A stretch of 64,000 bases of DNA from an uncultured Maribacter sp. (GCA_947504045.1 CANNFY010000007.1:43798-107797), one strand, 5' to 3'. Shown: positions 36,151 through 45,208, numbered from the stretch's first letter. Numbers and translations: made by a program. Notes: generated by a model not told the origin, from the sequence alone.

Positions 36151-37548
36151 TTAGATAGATACTGCAATTTCCAATGCTTTAGTTAAAGCACCTAATTTGT
36201 TGTATGTTTCTTGTAACTCGTCTTCTGCTTTACTTGCCGCAACAATACCAGCACCGGCTTGGTAATGTAATTGGTGATTTTTACTTAAGAAAGTACGGAT
36301 CATAATAGCATGGTTAAAATTACCATCAAAATCCATAAAGCCAATTGCGCCACCGTAATAGCCTCTGCTTGTTTTTTCGTATTTTTCTATAAGTTGCATA
36401 GCCATATGCTTTGGTGCGCCACTTAAAGTACCTGCAGGAAAAGTATCTGCTACTACCTTCATAGTTGGAATATCTTCTTTCTTTTGCCCTGTAACTTTAG
36501 ATACTAGATGTATTACGTGTGAAAAAAATTGTACTTCTCTATAGTTTTCTACTTTTACGGTATTACCGTTTCTACTAAGATCGTTACGGGCTAAATCTAC
36601 TAGCATTACATGTTCGCTATTTTCTTTATTGTCTTTAGTAAGTTTTTTAGCAATAATAGCATCTTGTTCATCATTACCTGTTCTTTTAAAAGTACCCGCA
36701 ATTGGATGTATTTCTGCTTTACCATCTTTTACAATTAGTTGGGCTTCTGGAGAGCTTCCAAATATTTTAAAATCTCCATAATCAAAATAGAAAAGGTAGG
36801 GCGAAGGGTTTACAGAACGTAATGCTCTGTATACATTAAACTCGTCTCCTTTAAACTCTTGAGAGAAACGACGAGAGAGTACTAGCTGAAATACATCGCC
36901 ACGTTGGCAGTGTTTTTTAGCAAGTTCAACATGTTCTTTAAATTCTTCGTCTTTTAAGTTAGATGTTGGTTCCCCTTGTATAGAAAAATTATAAGATGCA
37001 AAACTTCTAATATTTAAAATTTGTTCTATCTCGGCAATATTTTCTTTACTATTATAACAGTGTGCAAAAATATAAGCTTCATTATTAAAATGGTTTATAG
37101 CTATTATATTTTGGTACACCGCGTAGTACATATCTGGAATAGTGGCACTATTTTCTTTTTTAGAAAGCGATATATCTTCGTAATACCTTACGGCATCATA
37201 TGCCATATAACCAAATAGGCCATTATTTATAAATTTAAAATCGTTCTTATTGCCTTTAAACTTTTTGCTGAATTCATCTAAAATAGAAACAACATTGGTA
37301 TTTTCTTTAATACTTGTTTGTTTAGATGTATTGTCAGGAAACTGCTGTAAAATGGTTTCGTTTTCAATTTTAATAGATGCAATTGGATTGCAGCATATAT
37401 AAGAGAAGCTATTATCATTTGCATGATAGTCACTACTTTCTAATAAAATGCTATTAGGAAAGCGGTCTCTAATTTTTAAATACACGCTTACTGGAGTAAT
37501 AGTGTCTGCAAGAATTTTTTTAAAATGTGTCTCTAATTGGTATGTCAT
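36151..37548 (-). CDS. trpE: anthranilate synthase component I
   Basis: Makes anthranilate from chorismate using TrpG-derived ammonia. The N-terminal LLESSD matches the tryptophan feedback site (LLES). The chorismate domain has GDVFQLVLSRRF, YLFYFDYGDFKIFGSSPE, IAGTFKRT, MLVDLARNDL, FPAGTLSGAPK and RGYYGGAIGFMDFDG. 465 aa. First structural gene of trpEGDCFBA, with an attenuator in its leader. Confidence 0.98.
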   Translation of the reverse strand: MTYQLETHFKKILADTITPVSVYLKIRDRFPNSILLESSDYHANDNSFSYICCNPIASIKIENETILQQFPDNTSKQTSIKENTNVVSILDEFSKKFKGNKNDFKFINNGLFGYMAYDAVRYYEDISLSKKENSATIPDMYYAVYQNIIAINHFNNEAYIFAHCYNSKENIAEIEQILNIRSFASYNFSIQGEPTSNLKDEEFKEHVELAKKHCQRGDVFQLVLSRRFSQEFKGDEFNVYRALRSVNPSPYLFYFDYGDFKIFGSSPEAQLIVKDGKAEIHPIAGTFKRTGNDEQDAIIAKKLTKDNKENSEHVMLVDLARNDLSRNGNTVKVENYREVQFFSHVIHLVSKVTGQKKEDIPTMKVVADTFPAGTLSGAPKHMAMQLIEKYEKTSRGYYGGAIGFMDFDGNFNHAIMIRTFLSKNHQLHYQAGAGIVAASKAEDELQETYNKLGALTKALEIAVSI

Positions 37549-37569
37549 TAGATAAAGTATTAATTTTTT

Positions 37570-37604
37570 AAAAAAGGAAAGGCTTGTCGTGATGACAAGC
37601 CTTT
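37570..37604 (-). terminator. trp attenuator terminator
   Basis: Perfect 11-bp stem (37594-37604 with 37578-37588), 5-base loop, then CCTTTTTT on the minus strand, 22 bases before trpE. Its 5' arm and loop can alternatively pair with 37627-37639, which overlaps the leader-peptide stop. Confidence 0.9.
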
Positions 37605-37633
37605 TATATAGTTTTACTACAATGGTGCTTTGC

Positions 37634-37690
37634 TCACGATGTTTTTCGTAAGTTGTTCCACCACCATGTATTTAGTTTTAAATTTTTCAT
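37634..37690 (-). CDS. trpL: trp operon leader peptide
   Basis: An 18-codon frame, MKNLKLNTWWWNNLRKTS, with Trp codons at 9-11 and stop TGA, 85 bases before trpE. Tandem regulatory codons followed by a terminator define a classical attenuation leader. ATGGTG over the Trp codons can pair with CACCAT just after the peptide (stem 1:2), and TCGTGAGCAAAGC at its stop can pair with the terminator arm (2:3 antiterminator). A ribosome stalled at Trp codons would free the antiterminator; one reaching the stop would cover it. No Shine-Dalgarno precedes it; a promoter box ends 7 bases upstream. Confidence 0.92.
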   Translation of the reverse strand: MKNLKLNTWWWNNLRKTS

Positions 37691-37697
37691 TGAGCAT

Positions 37698-37728
37698 CAA
37701 ATATAAAAAGGATTTTTATAATAGCCAA
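37698..37728 (-). promoter_or_regulatory. trp operon promoter
   Basis: Minus-strand TTG (37726-37728), 20-base spacer, and TATATTTG (37698-37705), a full match to the Bacteroidota vegetative promoter. The start of transcription is predicted within a few bases of the trpL ATG at 37690. Confidence 0.8.
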
Positions 37729-37740
37729 TAGGCAACTGTA

Positions 37741-37784
37741 AAAAATAATAAAACCCTTTTACTTTGTTATAAGTAAAAGGGTTT
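37741..37784 (-). terminator. terminator of the yceI-like gene
   Basis: Perfect 14-bp stem (37751-37764 with 37771-37784), 6-base loop, followed on the minus strand by TATTATTTTT. It separates the YceI gene from the trp promoter just downstream. Confidence 0.88.
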
Positions 37785-37807
37785 AGTGTCTTTTTTTTGG
37801 GTTTGGT

Positions 37808-38389
37808 TTAGAATACTAAATTTACTACTAAATCAAACTCATCATAAATAGCTTTATCTTTTAAATCATCAAAAAAGCTAGAAGAACCGTACTTAATATC
37901 AAATTTAGTGCGATCTACTTTTAAAGTAGCTGTTGCTTTATTTTCTAATATTGTTATTACAAAAGTTACTTCTTTAGTTATTCCTTTAATGGTTAAATCT
38001 CCAGTAACGGTATAAGAGTTTTTGTTAAAAGCTTTTAAACTTTTAAAAACAAGTTTAGAAGTAGGGTGTTTATCAGCTCCAAAGAAATCGTCGGCAGCTA
38101 AATGGCCATCTAATTTTTCTTTTCCTTTACCAGCTTCTAAATCTGTAGTATTAATTGTTGTCATATCTACAACAAACTCTCCTCCGGTAAGTTTTTTTCC
38201 ACTAAACTCTAAAGAACCAGATTTTAAAGCAATAGTTCCTTCGTGCTCTCCTGTTACTTTGTAGCCTTTCCAAGTTACAGAACTTTCGCTTGTTTTAATT
38301 TCTTTTTTTTCGCCATCTATTGGTGTAGCAGCTGTTGCGGAAAATCCAAATACTACTGCTAAAGCTAAACTTAATAATTTCTTTTTCAT
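37808..38389 (-). CDS. YceI-family periplasmic protein
   Basis: 193 aa with a cleavable signal peptide (about residues 1-20). The YceI pattern is clear: SSVTWKGYKVTGEHEGTIALKSGSLEFSGKKLTGGEFVVDMTTIN, then a HLAADDFFGADKHPTSKLVFKS segment and TGDLTIKGITKEVTF. The family forms lipocalin-like barrels that bind polyisoprenoids. Single gene with its own terminator. Confidence 0.94.
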   Translation of the reverse strand: MKKKLLSLALAVVFGFSATAATPIDGEKKEIKTSESSVTWKGYKVTGEHEGTIALKSGSLEFSGKKLTGGEFVVDMTTINTTDLEAGKGKEKLDGHLAADDFFGADKHPTSKLVFKSLKAFNKNSYTVTGDLTIKGITKEVTFVITILENKATATLKVDRTKFDIKYGSSSFFDDLKDKAIYDEFDLVVNLVF

Positions 38390-38548
38390 TTTTTTATTTA
38401 ATTTATAGTTATTGTTTTTTAATAGTTGTTATTTCTTGTAAATCATTACATTTTTTGTGCAGTACAATTTACCTATAAGTATTTAAACGCAAATTTTATA
38501 AAACCTAAAAAATTGTTAAAAAGAAATATGTATAGAAAGTAAAAAGAT

Positions 38549-38556
38549 TATTTTTG
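38549..38556 (+). promoter_or_regulatory. -7 promoter box of the rhodanese gene
   Basis: TATTTTTG, exact TAnnTTTG match, 25 bases before the ATG. No TTG at the proper upstream distance. Confidence 0.45.
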
Positions 38557-38581
38557 GACTATTAAAAATAAATACTGAAAA

Positions 38582-38893
38582 ATGGCAGATTTATCACAGC
38601 AAGATTGGGAAGAGCAACTAGAAAAAGATGACAACGCTTTTATTTTAGATGTAAGAACTCCGGAAGAAGTAGAGGAAGGGTATATACCAAATGCAACAAA
38701 TATAGATATTTATTTAGGGCAAGAATTTTTAACTGAAATTGAAAAGCTAGATAAAACAAAGAATTTTTATGTGTATTGCCGTTCTGGTAAGCGTAGTGGA
38801 CAAGCATGTGCTATTATGAATAGTATTGGTATAGAAAACGCGTACAATTTAGAAGGCGGTTTTATGAACTGGGAAGGTGAAGTAGAACAATAA
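38582..38893 (+). CDS. rhodanese-like domain protein
   Basis: Single rhodanese domain, 103 aa. FILDVRTPEEVEEGYIPNATNI is the N-terminal signature and YCRSGKRS the active-site loop, with the catalytic Cys near residue 61. No signal peptide, so it is cytoplasmic. It could transfer sulfur to cyanide or a protein acceptor; partner unknown. Confidence 0.93.
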   Translation: MADLSQQDWEEQLEKDDNAFILDVRTPEEVEEGYIPNATNIDIYLGQEFLTEIEKLDKTKNFYVYCRSGKRSGQACAIMNSIGIENAYNLEGGFMNWEGEVEQ

Positions 38894-38914
38894 ATAAAAT
38901 ACTTTTAGTAATTT

Positions 38915-38939
38915 AAGCCCACTTTTTGTGGGCTTTTTT
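38915..38939 (+). terminator. terminator of the rhodanese gene
   Basis: 8-bp stem (38915-38922 with 38928-38935), T5 loop, then T run. Confidence 0.88.
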
Positions 38940-38973
38940 ATGCCCAATAAATAGATTGTTATTTTAAAAATGC

Positions 38974-40257
38974 ATGAGAGAAGACCTATTACATTTTATA
39001 TGGAAGCATAAAAAAATTCCACAAAATAATTTAAAATTAACAACGCAAGAACCTATTACAATTGTAAAAATAGGACAACATAATTATAATTCAGGACCAG
39101 ATTTTTTTAATTCTCAAGTTCGTATAGGAGAACAACTTTGGGTTGGTAATGTAGAAATACATTTAATATCTTCGGATTGGTATGCGCATAAGCATGAGGT
39201 ACATGCTAACTATAACACAGTAATTCTTCATGTTGTATGGGAAGATGATGTTTCTGTTTATAGAAACGATAATACTAAAATACCCACACTAGAACTCAAA
39301 AATTATATTGGGCAAGACCTTTTGTTACAGTATAAATCTCTTTTTTCTACATCGGATAAGAAGTTTATTAATTGCGAAAAAGATATTAAAATAATAGATG
39401 ATTTTGTTACTCAAAATTGGCTAGAAAGGTTATTTTTTGAACGTTTAGAAGATAAAACAGAAGTAATAAAAGATCTTTTGTTAAAGTCGAATAACAATTG
39501 GGAGTATGTGCTATTTGTAATTTTACTTAAAAGTTTTGGTTTAAAAATTAACGGAAGCTCCTTTTTAAGTTTGCATAAAAGTTTAAATTCTTCGGTTATA
39601 GCAAAGCTTAAAAATAATAGTTTTCAGTTAGAAAGTGTTCTTTATGGGCAATTAGGACTTTTGGAGGCTGAAGATTGTTTAGATACTTATTACCTTAATT
39701 TAAGGAAAGAGTATGCCTTTGTTAAAGGTAAGTTTAAACTTTCGGAAGAGGGTGTAGAAAAAGCAAACTTTTTTAGATTAAGACCATCAAATTTCCCTAC
39801 AATTAGGTTGTCTCAATTTGCAAATTTGTATAAAGAAAATCAAAATCTATTTTCAATATTAATACAAAAAACATCTTTAGAAGATTTGCAATCCATTTTT
39901 AATGTATACGCAAGTGAATATTGGGATACACACTATAATTTTGGTAAAGAAAGTAAAAGTAGAAAAAAAAGAATTACTAAAAAGTTTATAGATTTAATGG
40001 TAATTAATACTATTATTCCTTTTAAGTTTTATTATGCTAAAAGTATTGGAAAAGATATTAATGAAGAGTTAATAAATATTATATCAAAAATAGATATAGA
40101 AGATAATACAATTATTCAAAATTTTAAAAAAAATGGAATAAATGGAGTGTCAGCAAAAGACAGTCAGGCCTTAATACAATTATATAATAAATATTGTACT
40201 AAAAATAATTGTTTACAATGTGCAATAGGAGTAAATTTATTAAAAGGAAATACCTAA
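38974..40257 (+). CDS. DUF2851 family protein
   Basis: 427 aa, soluble. Opens REDLLHFIWKHKKI and has NSGPDFFNSQVRIGEQLWVGNVEIHLISSDWYAHKH and NTVILHVVWEDD, the conserved core of DUF2851, a Bacteroidota family of unknown function. The C terminus carries a short cysteine cluster (CTKNNCLQCAIG). First of three genes with small gaps (DUF2851, PspC-like, K+ channel), probably co-transcribed. Confidence 0.88.
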   Translation: MREDLLHFIWKHKKIPQNNLKLTTQEPITIVKIGQHNYNSGPDFFNSQVRIGEQLWVGNVEIHLISSDWYAHKHEVHANYNTVILHVVWEDDVSVYRNDNTKIPTLELKNYIGQDLLLQYKSLFSTSDKKFINCEKDIKIIDDFVTQNWLERLFFERLEDKTEVIKDLLLKSNNNWEYVLFVILLKSFGLKINGSSFLSLHKSLNSSVIAKLKNNSFQLESVLYGQLGLLEAEDCLDTYYLNLRKEYAFVKGKFKLSEEGVEKANFFRLRPSNFPTIRLSQFANLYKENQNLFSILIQKTSLEDLQSIFNVYASEYWDTHYNFGKESKSRKKRITKKFIDLMVINTIIPFKFYYAKSIGKDINEELINIISKIDIEDNTIIQNFKKNGINGVSAKDSQALIQLYNKYCTKNNCLQCAIGVNLLKGNT

Positions 40258-40266
40258 TTTTAAATC

Positions 40267-40494
40267 ATGAACTTTTTTTATAAGATTTTATTTTTTTTTC
40301 AAAAAAGAGGTTTTGAAGTATGTGGCCGTATAGCAGACCGATTAGGTATTAGAGCCAGAGTGGTGCGTACATCTTTTATATATTTAACATTTGTTACTTT
40401 AGGTTTTGGTTTTGCATTGTATTTATTTGTAGCCTTTTGGTTAAAAATTAAAGACTTAGTATACACTAAAAGAACTTCTGTTTTTGACTTATAA
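40267..40494 (+). CDS. PspC-domain membrane protein
   Basis: 75 aa with the PspC pattern: GFEVCGRIADRLGIRARVVRTSFIYLTFVTLGFGFALYLFVAFWL. PspC domains often sense envelope stress with PspB, but here the protein stands alone. 9 bases after DUF2851 and 2 before the channel gene. Confidence 0.82.
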   Translation: MNFFYKILFFFQKRGFEVCGRIADRLGIRARVVRTSFIYLTFVTLGFGFALYLFVAFWLKIKDLVYTKRTSVFDL

Positions 40495-40496
40495 TT

Positions 40497-41504
40497 ATGA
40501 TAAAACTTTTTAAATCTAAATTTTACTTGGCGCTAACTTTAATGTTAGTTGTTTTTGTTATTGGAGTGTTGGGTTATCGTTTTATTTCTGGCTTTTCGTG
40601 GGTAGATGCCTGTTATATGACAATTATAACGGTAACAACGGTTGGTTTTTCAGAAGTACAACCATTAGACATGCAAGGAAAAATATTTACAATACTTTTA
40701 ATAGTATCTAGTGTATTTATTTTTGCATTTGCAATTTCTGTAATTACAGAGTACATATTAAGTAGAAATTCAGAACAACTTTTAAAAAAAAAGAAAGTGA
40801 AAAACACTATTAAAAAAATGTCTAACCATGTTGTGGTTTGCGGTTACGGTAGAAACGGAAAGCAAGCAGCAGAAAGATTAAGAGCTTATAAAAAACCTTT
40901 TTTAGTAATAGAAAAAGATAAAGAGATTATAGAAAAGCACGAAGAAGATATTTTATTTATAGAAGGAGATGCTAATGATGATGAAGTGTTAATTGAAGCC
41001 GGAATAGAAAAAGCACAGTACCTAATTGCAACACTTCCTGATGATGCTGCAAATTTATTTGTAGTGCTTTCTGCAAGACAAATAAATAAAAAACTATACA
41101 TAATAAGTAGGGCATCTTTAGTTACATCTCAAAAAAAATTACAATTAGCAGGAGCAAACCAAGTAATAATGCCCGATAAAATTGGAGGCGATCATATGGC
41201 TTCTTTAGTGGTAATGCCAGATTTAATAACTTTTATGGATAAGCTTTCTACAGAAGGAGAGCATACTACCAATTTAGAAGAAGTTGCCATTGAAGATTTT
41301 GCGGACCAAGTAGATTGTAATTCGTTAAGAGATTTAGACTTAAGGAGAAAAACAGGTTGTACAATTATAGGGTATATAGCCCCAGATGGAGAGTATATTA
41401 TTAACCCCGAAGCAGATATGAGACTACAGCCAAAAAGTAAGGTTATTGTATTAGGTAGGCCAGAACAAATAAAAAAATTAAACGATATGTTTCATATTGC
41501 GTAA
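40497..41504 (+). CDS. two-TM potassium channel with RCK (TrkA) domains
   Basis: MthK-like layout: two membrane helices (about 10-28 and 60-85) flanking a pore loop TVTTVGFSEVQPLD, then an RCK_N Rossmann domain (HVVVCGYGRNGKQAAERL) and an RCK_C domain at the C terminus. The filter reads GFSE where the standard is GYGD; Ser at the second Gly position is unusual. 335 aa. Ion selectivity is therefore uncertain. Confidence 0.88.
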   Translation: MIKLFKSKFYLALTLMLVVFVIGVLGYRFISGFSWVDACYMTIITVTTVGFSEVQPLDMQGKIFTILLIVSSVFIFAFAISVITEYILSRNSEQLLKKKKVKNTIKKMSNHVVVCGYGRNGKQAAERLRAYKKPFLVIEKDKEIIEKHEEDILFIEGDANDDEVLIEAGIEKAQYLIATLPDDAANLFVVLSARQINKKLYIISRASLVTSQKKLQLAGANQVIMPDKIGGDHMASLVVMPDLITFMDKLSTEGEHTTNLEEVAIEDFADQVDCNSLRDLDLRRKTGCTIIGYIAPDGEYIINPEADMRLQPKSKVIVLGRPEQIKKLNDMFHIA

Positions 41505-41594
41505 GATTATTTTTAGGATAATATTTGATTAGGGGAATATTTTTTAGGATATTGCTTGCAGACTAATTAATTTCATTAAAATAATTCAGATATT

Positions 41595-43181
41595 ATGAAG
41601 TATAAACTTCTATCATTTTTAGCATTCTTAACTCCTTTATTATCTATTGCTCAAGAAGTAGGTTTAGATAAAAAAATAGATCAAGCTTTTAAACCAGTTT
41701 CAGATTTTTTCTCAGCAGTTATCTTTTTTCCAGTTTTTGGAATTCCATTTGTTTTAATACTCTTAGTATTTAGCGCATTGTTTTTTACATTATATTTTGG
41801 CTTTCCAAACATTAGGTATTTTGGAAAAGCTATAAATGTTGTTAGAGGAAAATATGATGAGGTAGATCATCATAGTGTAGAAAAATCGGATTTAAATATT
41901 GTAGATGGAGATTTAGTAGATACTATTGGTGATGAAAGTAAAGAAGGGGAAGTTACCCATTTTCAGGCTTTGGCTACAGCGGTTTCTGGTACAGTAGGAA
42001 ACGGTAATATTGCGGGTGTTGCTTTAGCAATTGCCTTAGGAGGTCCAGGAGCAACTTTCTGGATGATTATTTGTGGGCTTTTAGGAATGTCTTCCAAATT
42101 CGTAGAATGTACACTAGGGGTACAATATAGAGATGTAGGGGAAGATGGAACCGTTTATGGTGGTCCAATGTATTACATAAGTAAAGGACTTAAAGATAAA
42201 GGGTATACCGTTTTAGGAAAAATAGCAGCTGCAATGTTCGCAATTTTTTGCATAGGAGGTTCTTTTGGTGGTGGTAATGCAGCACAATCTAACCAAGCTA
42301 CCATTGTTATAAAAGAATTAATGGGTTTAACAAGTACTAGTGCAGGTGCAATTATAGGTATAATATTGGCAATTTTAGTGGGGATAATTATAATAGGAGG
42401 AATTAAAAGAATTGCTCAAGTAACAGAAAAAGTTGTTCCTTTTATGGCTGTAATGTATTTATTAGCTTGTTTGTATATAATTTTAAGTAATTTTTCTTTA
42501 ATTGATGACGCTTTTGGTTTAATAATATCAGAAGCATTTAACCCTACAGCTATAGGGGTAGGAAGTTTAATAGGAGTGTTATTAGTAGGTTTTAAAAGAG
42601 CTGCTTTTTCTAATGAGGCTGGTGCGGGCTCTGCATCTATAGCACACTCTGCTGTTAAAACAAAGTACTCAGCGTCAGAAGGTTTGGTTGCTTTGTTGGA
42701 ACCATTTATTGATACTGTTGTAATTTGTACTATGACTGCCTTAGTAATTGTAATATTTAATTTTGGTGGTTTCTTTGAATATGGAGGAGAAGGAGCTGTT
42801 ATGATTAATGGTGTTGCGTATGAAGGAGCAGGAATTACATCTATGGCATTTGCACAATACATACCATATTCTAATGTGTTTTTAACTGTTGCAGTAGTAT
42901 TGTTTGCTGTATCTACCATGATATCTTGGTCATATTACGGTTTGCAATCTTGGAAATTCTTATTTGGAAGAGGAAAAACTGCAGACATGGTATATAAGTT
43001 ATTATTTCTAACATTTATTGTTATAGGAGCAGCTGCAAGTATGAAATCTATTTGGGATTTTTCAGATGCTATGATTTTTGCAATGGTGTTTCCAAATATG
43101 ATAGGTTTGTTTTTCTTATTTCCTGTAGTTAAAAGAGAATTACAAAGGTTTTTAGGAGCTATAAAAGAAGCTAATTTGTAA
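41595..43181 (+). CDS. alanine:cation symporter (AGCS family)
   Basis: 528-aa polytopic transporter. The AGCS signature is visible: QALATAVSGTVGNGNIAGVALAIALGGPGA and GGPMYYISKGL, with FSNEAGAGSASIAHSA further on. The N terminus resembles a cleavable signal (ending SIAQEV) and an acidic cytoplasmic loop (about residues 90-120) precedes the core, longer than in E. coli-type members. Probably imports alanine or glycine with Na+. Confidence 0.93.
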   Translation: MKYKLLSFLAFLTPLLSIAQEVGLDKKIDQAFKPVSDFFSAVIFFPVFGIPFVLILLVFSALFFTLYFGFPNIRYFGKAINVVRGKYDEVDHHSVEKSDLNIVDGDLVDTIGDESKEGEVTHFQALATAVSGTVGNGNIAGVALAIALGGPGATFWMIICGLLGMSSKFVECTLGVQYRDVGEDGTVYGGPMYYISKGLKDKGYTVLGKIAAAMFAIFCIGGSFGGGNAAQSNQATIVIKELMGLTSTSAGAIIGIILAILVGIIIIGGIKRIAQVTEKVVPFMAVMYLLACLYIILSNFSLIDDAFGLIISEAFNPTAIGVGSLIGVLLVGFKRAAFSNEAGAGSASIAHSAVKTKYSASEGLVALLEPFIDTVVICTMTALVIVIFNFGGFFEYGGEGAVMINGVAYEGAGITSMAFAQYIPYSNVFLTVAVVLFAVSTMISWSYYGLQSWKFLFGRGKTADMVYKLLFLTFIVIGAAASMKSIWDFSDAMIFAMVFPNMIGLFFLFPVVKRELQRFLGAIKEANL

Positions 43182-43212
43182 AAACCTTATTTTGAAAATA
43201 AATAAATCCCGC

Positions 43213-43887
43213 ATGCATTTTACGAAACAAGAGCAAAGCGGGATTTTCTTTTTGTTACTATTTATAGTCTTGTTGCAGGGAGGTATTTATTTGTATGAAA
43301 CATTTTACAATAAACCAGAACAAGATAGGTTTGTGTTAAATGCGAAAGAGCAGGATGTAATAAACCATTTAAAAGAAGAGCGTTTAAATGAGAAAAAAGA
43401 GGTTATACATCCATTTAATCCTAATTTTATTTCAGATTATAAAGGATATGTTTTAGGAATGTCTGTAATAGAAATAGATCGTTTACATGCCTATAGGAAA
43501 AAAGATAAATATGTAAATACGGCATTAGAATTTCAAAACGTAACAAAAATTTCCGACTCTCTTCTTAGTAAAATAGAACCTTACTTTAAATTTCCTAAAT
43601 GGAAATCATTAAAAAAGCCTACAGCTTTAAAGTTAAATAAAAGTAATATTGTAAAATCTAATCAGAAAAAAGAATATAAAGATCTTAATACAGTGACCGC
43701 AGAAGAATTAAAAGTAGTAAATGGAATAGGTGAGGTCTTTTCAAAAAGAATAGTAAAGTATAGAAAAAAGTTAGGAGGATTCTCTAGTAATGAACAAATT
43801 TATAATGTTTATGGCTTGGAGGTAGAAGTAGCAAATAGGGTTTTAGAAAAGTTTCAAGTTATAAAACCTTTAAATGATAAGCCTTAA
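43213..43887 (+). CDS. membrane-anchored helix-hairpin-helix (ComEA-type) protein
   Basis: One N-terminal membrane helix (about residues 8-25), a variable middle, and a C-terminal HhH module: DLNTVTAEELKVVNGIGEVFSKRIVKYRKKLGGF. Such domains bind DNA without sequence specificity, as in ComEA. Start ATG 43213 is preferred over the TTG at 43192. 224 aa. 31 bases after the symporter gene. Confidence 0.8.
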   Translation: MHFTKQEQSGIFFLLLFIVLLQGGIYLYETFYNKPEQDRFVLNAKEQDVINHLKEERLNEKKEVIHPFNPNFISDYKGYVLGMSVIEIDRLHAYRKKDKYVNTALEFQNVTKISDSLLSKIEPYFKFPKWKSLKKPTALKLNKSNIVKSNQKKEYKDLNTVTAEELKVVNGIGEVFSKRIVKYRKKLGGFSSNEQIYNVYGLEVEVANRVLEKFQVIKPLNDKP

Positions 43888-43968
43888 ATCCGTTTTATAA
43901 GTGTTTTAGATTATGCGAAAATTAAATTATATTCAATATCCTATTCTTTAAATAAATTAATATTGAAT

Positions 43969-43976
43969 TATATTTG
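43969..43976 (+). promoter_or_regulatory. -7 promoter box of the acyl-CoA dehydrogenase gene
   Basis: TATATTTG, exact match; TTTA at 43947-43950 is a near -33 element with an 18-base spacer. An 8-bp inverted repeat TTCAATAT/ATATTGAA (43932-43939 and 43960-43967) flanks the -33 region and could be an operator. Confidence 0.55.
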
Positions 43977-44014
43977 AACTATAAATAAGTAATTCGAGTA
44001 TAGTAATCTTAAAC

Positions 44015-45187
44015 ATGGATAAAAGATATTTTAGTGAAGAACACGAATTGTTTCGTGAGAGTCTAAAAAGTTTTCTGAAAAAAGAAGTTGTTCCGCATGT
44101 AGAAAAATGGGAAAAAGAAGGAACTATTGAGCGCTTTATTTGGAAAAAGTTCGGAGACATGGGGTATTTTGGTTTAACCTACCCTAGTCAATATGGAGGT
44201 TTAGAATTAGATTTGTTTTATACCGTAATTTTTTTAGAAGAACTTCAAAAGATAAACTCTGTAGGTTTTGCAGCAGCAATATGGGCTCATATGTATTTAG
44301 CAATGACTCATTTAAACAAAGAAGGAGATAATCGTATTAAAAAAGAGTATTTAGCACCTAGTATTGCAGGAGAAAAAATTGGTTGTTTGTGTATTTCAGA
44401 ACCTTTTGGAGGCTCAGATGTTTCTGGAATACGAACTAGTGCAATAAAAGATGGGGAATATTATATATTAAATGGTTCTAAAACTTTTATAACAAATGGG
44501 GTTTATAGCGACTATTTGGTTGTAGCAGCAAAAACATCACCAGAATTAGGTAATAAAGGTATAAGCATGCTTTTGGTAGATCGTAAAACGGAAGGTGTTT
44601 CAGCTACAAAATTAGATAAGTTAGGTTGGAGAGCGTCAGATACTGGAGAAATTGCTTTTGATAATGTAAAGGTGCCAATAGCTAATTTGTTAGGCGAACA
44701 AGATAAAGGGTTTTCATATATAATGCAGCATTTTGCTTTAGAGCGTTTAATTATGGCAATTAACTCTCATGCACGTGCTGAATATGCTTTAGAATATGCA
44801 ATAAACTACATGTCAGAAAGGACTACGTTTGGCAAAAAAATAAACCAATACCAGGCTTTAAGACATAAGATTGTTGAAAGAACAGCAGAAATGGAAATGT
44901 GTAAAGAGTTTAACTATTCCGTAGCATATAAATTAAATAATGGAGAGTATGCTGTAAAAGAAGCTACTATGTCTAAGTTATTATCTACAAAAATGGCAGA
45001 TGAAGTAATTTATGATTGTTTGCAAATTCTTGGTGGATATGGTTATATGGAAGAGTATCCAATGGCAAGATTGTTAAGAGATAGTAGGTGTGGGCCAATA
45101 GGAGGAGGAACTTCAGAAATACTAAAAGAAATTCTTTCTAAAATTATTATCGATAAAAAAACATACAAACCCGCCGTAGAGGTTTAA
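44015..45187 (+). CDS. acyl-CoA dehydrogenase
   Basis: FAD-dependent alpha,beta-dehydrogenation of an acyl-CoA, 390 aa. CISEPFGGSDVSGIRTSA is the first family signature, GSKTFITNGVYSDYLVVAAKT follows, and LQILGGYGYMEEYPMARLLRDSR with PIGGGTSEI the second. Chain-length preference cannot be read from the sequence. Single gene. Confidence 0.94.
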   Translation: MDKRYFSEEHELFRESLKSFLKKEVVPHVEKWEKEGTIERFIWKKFGDMGYFGLTYPSQYGGLELDLFYTVIFLEELQKINSVGFAAAIWAHMYLAMTHLNKEGDNRIKKEYLAPSIAGEKIGCLCISEPFGGSDVSGIRTSAIKDGEYYILNGSKTFITNGVYSDYLVVAAKTSPELGNKGISMLLVDRKTEGVSATKLDKLGWRASDTGEIAFDNVKVPIANLLGEQDKGFSYIMQHFALERLIMAINSHARAEYALEYAINYMSERTTFGKKINQYQALRHKIVERTAEMEMCKEFNYSVAYKLNNGEYAVKEATMSKLLSTKMADEVIYDCLQILGGYGYMEEYPMARLLRDSRCGPIGGGTSEILKEILSKIIIDKKTYKPAVEV

Positions 45188-45208
45188 TGTAAATATTTGG
45201 TTATAAGG

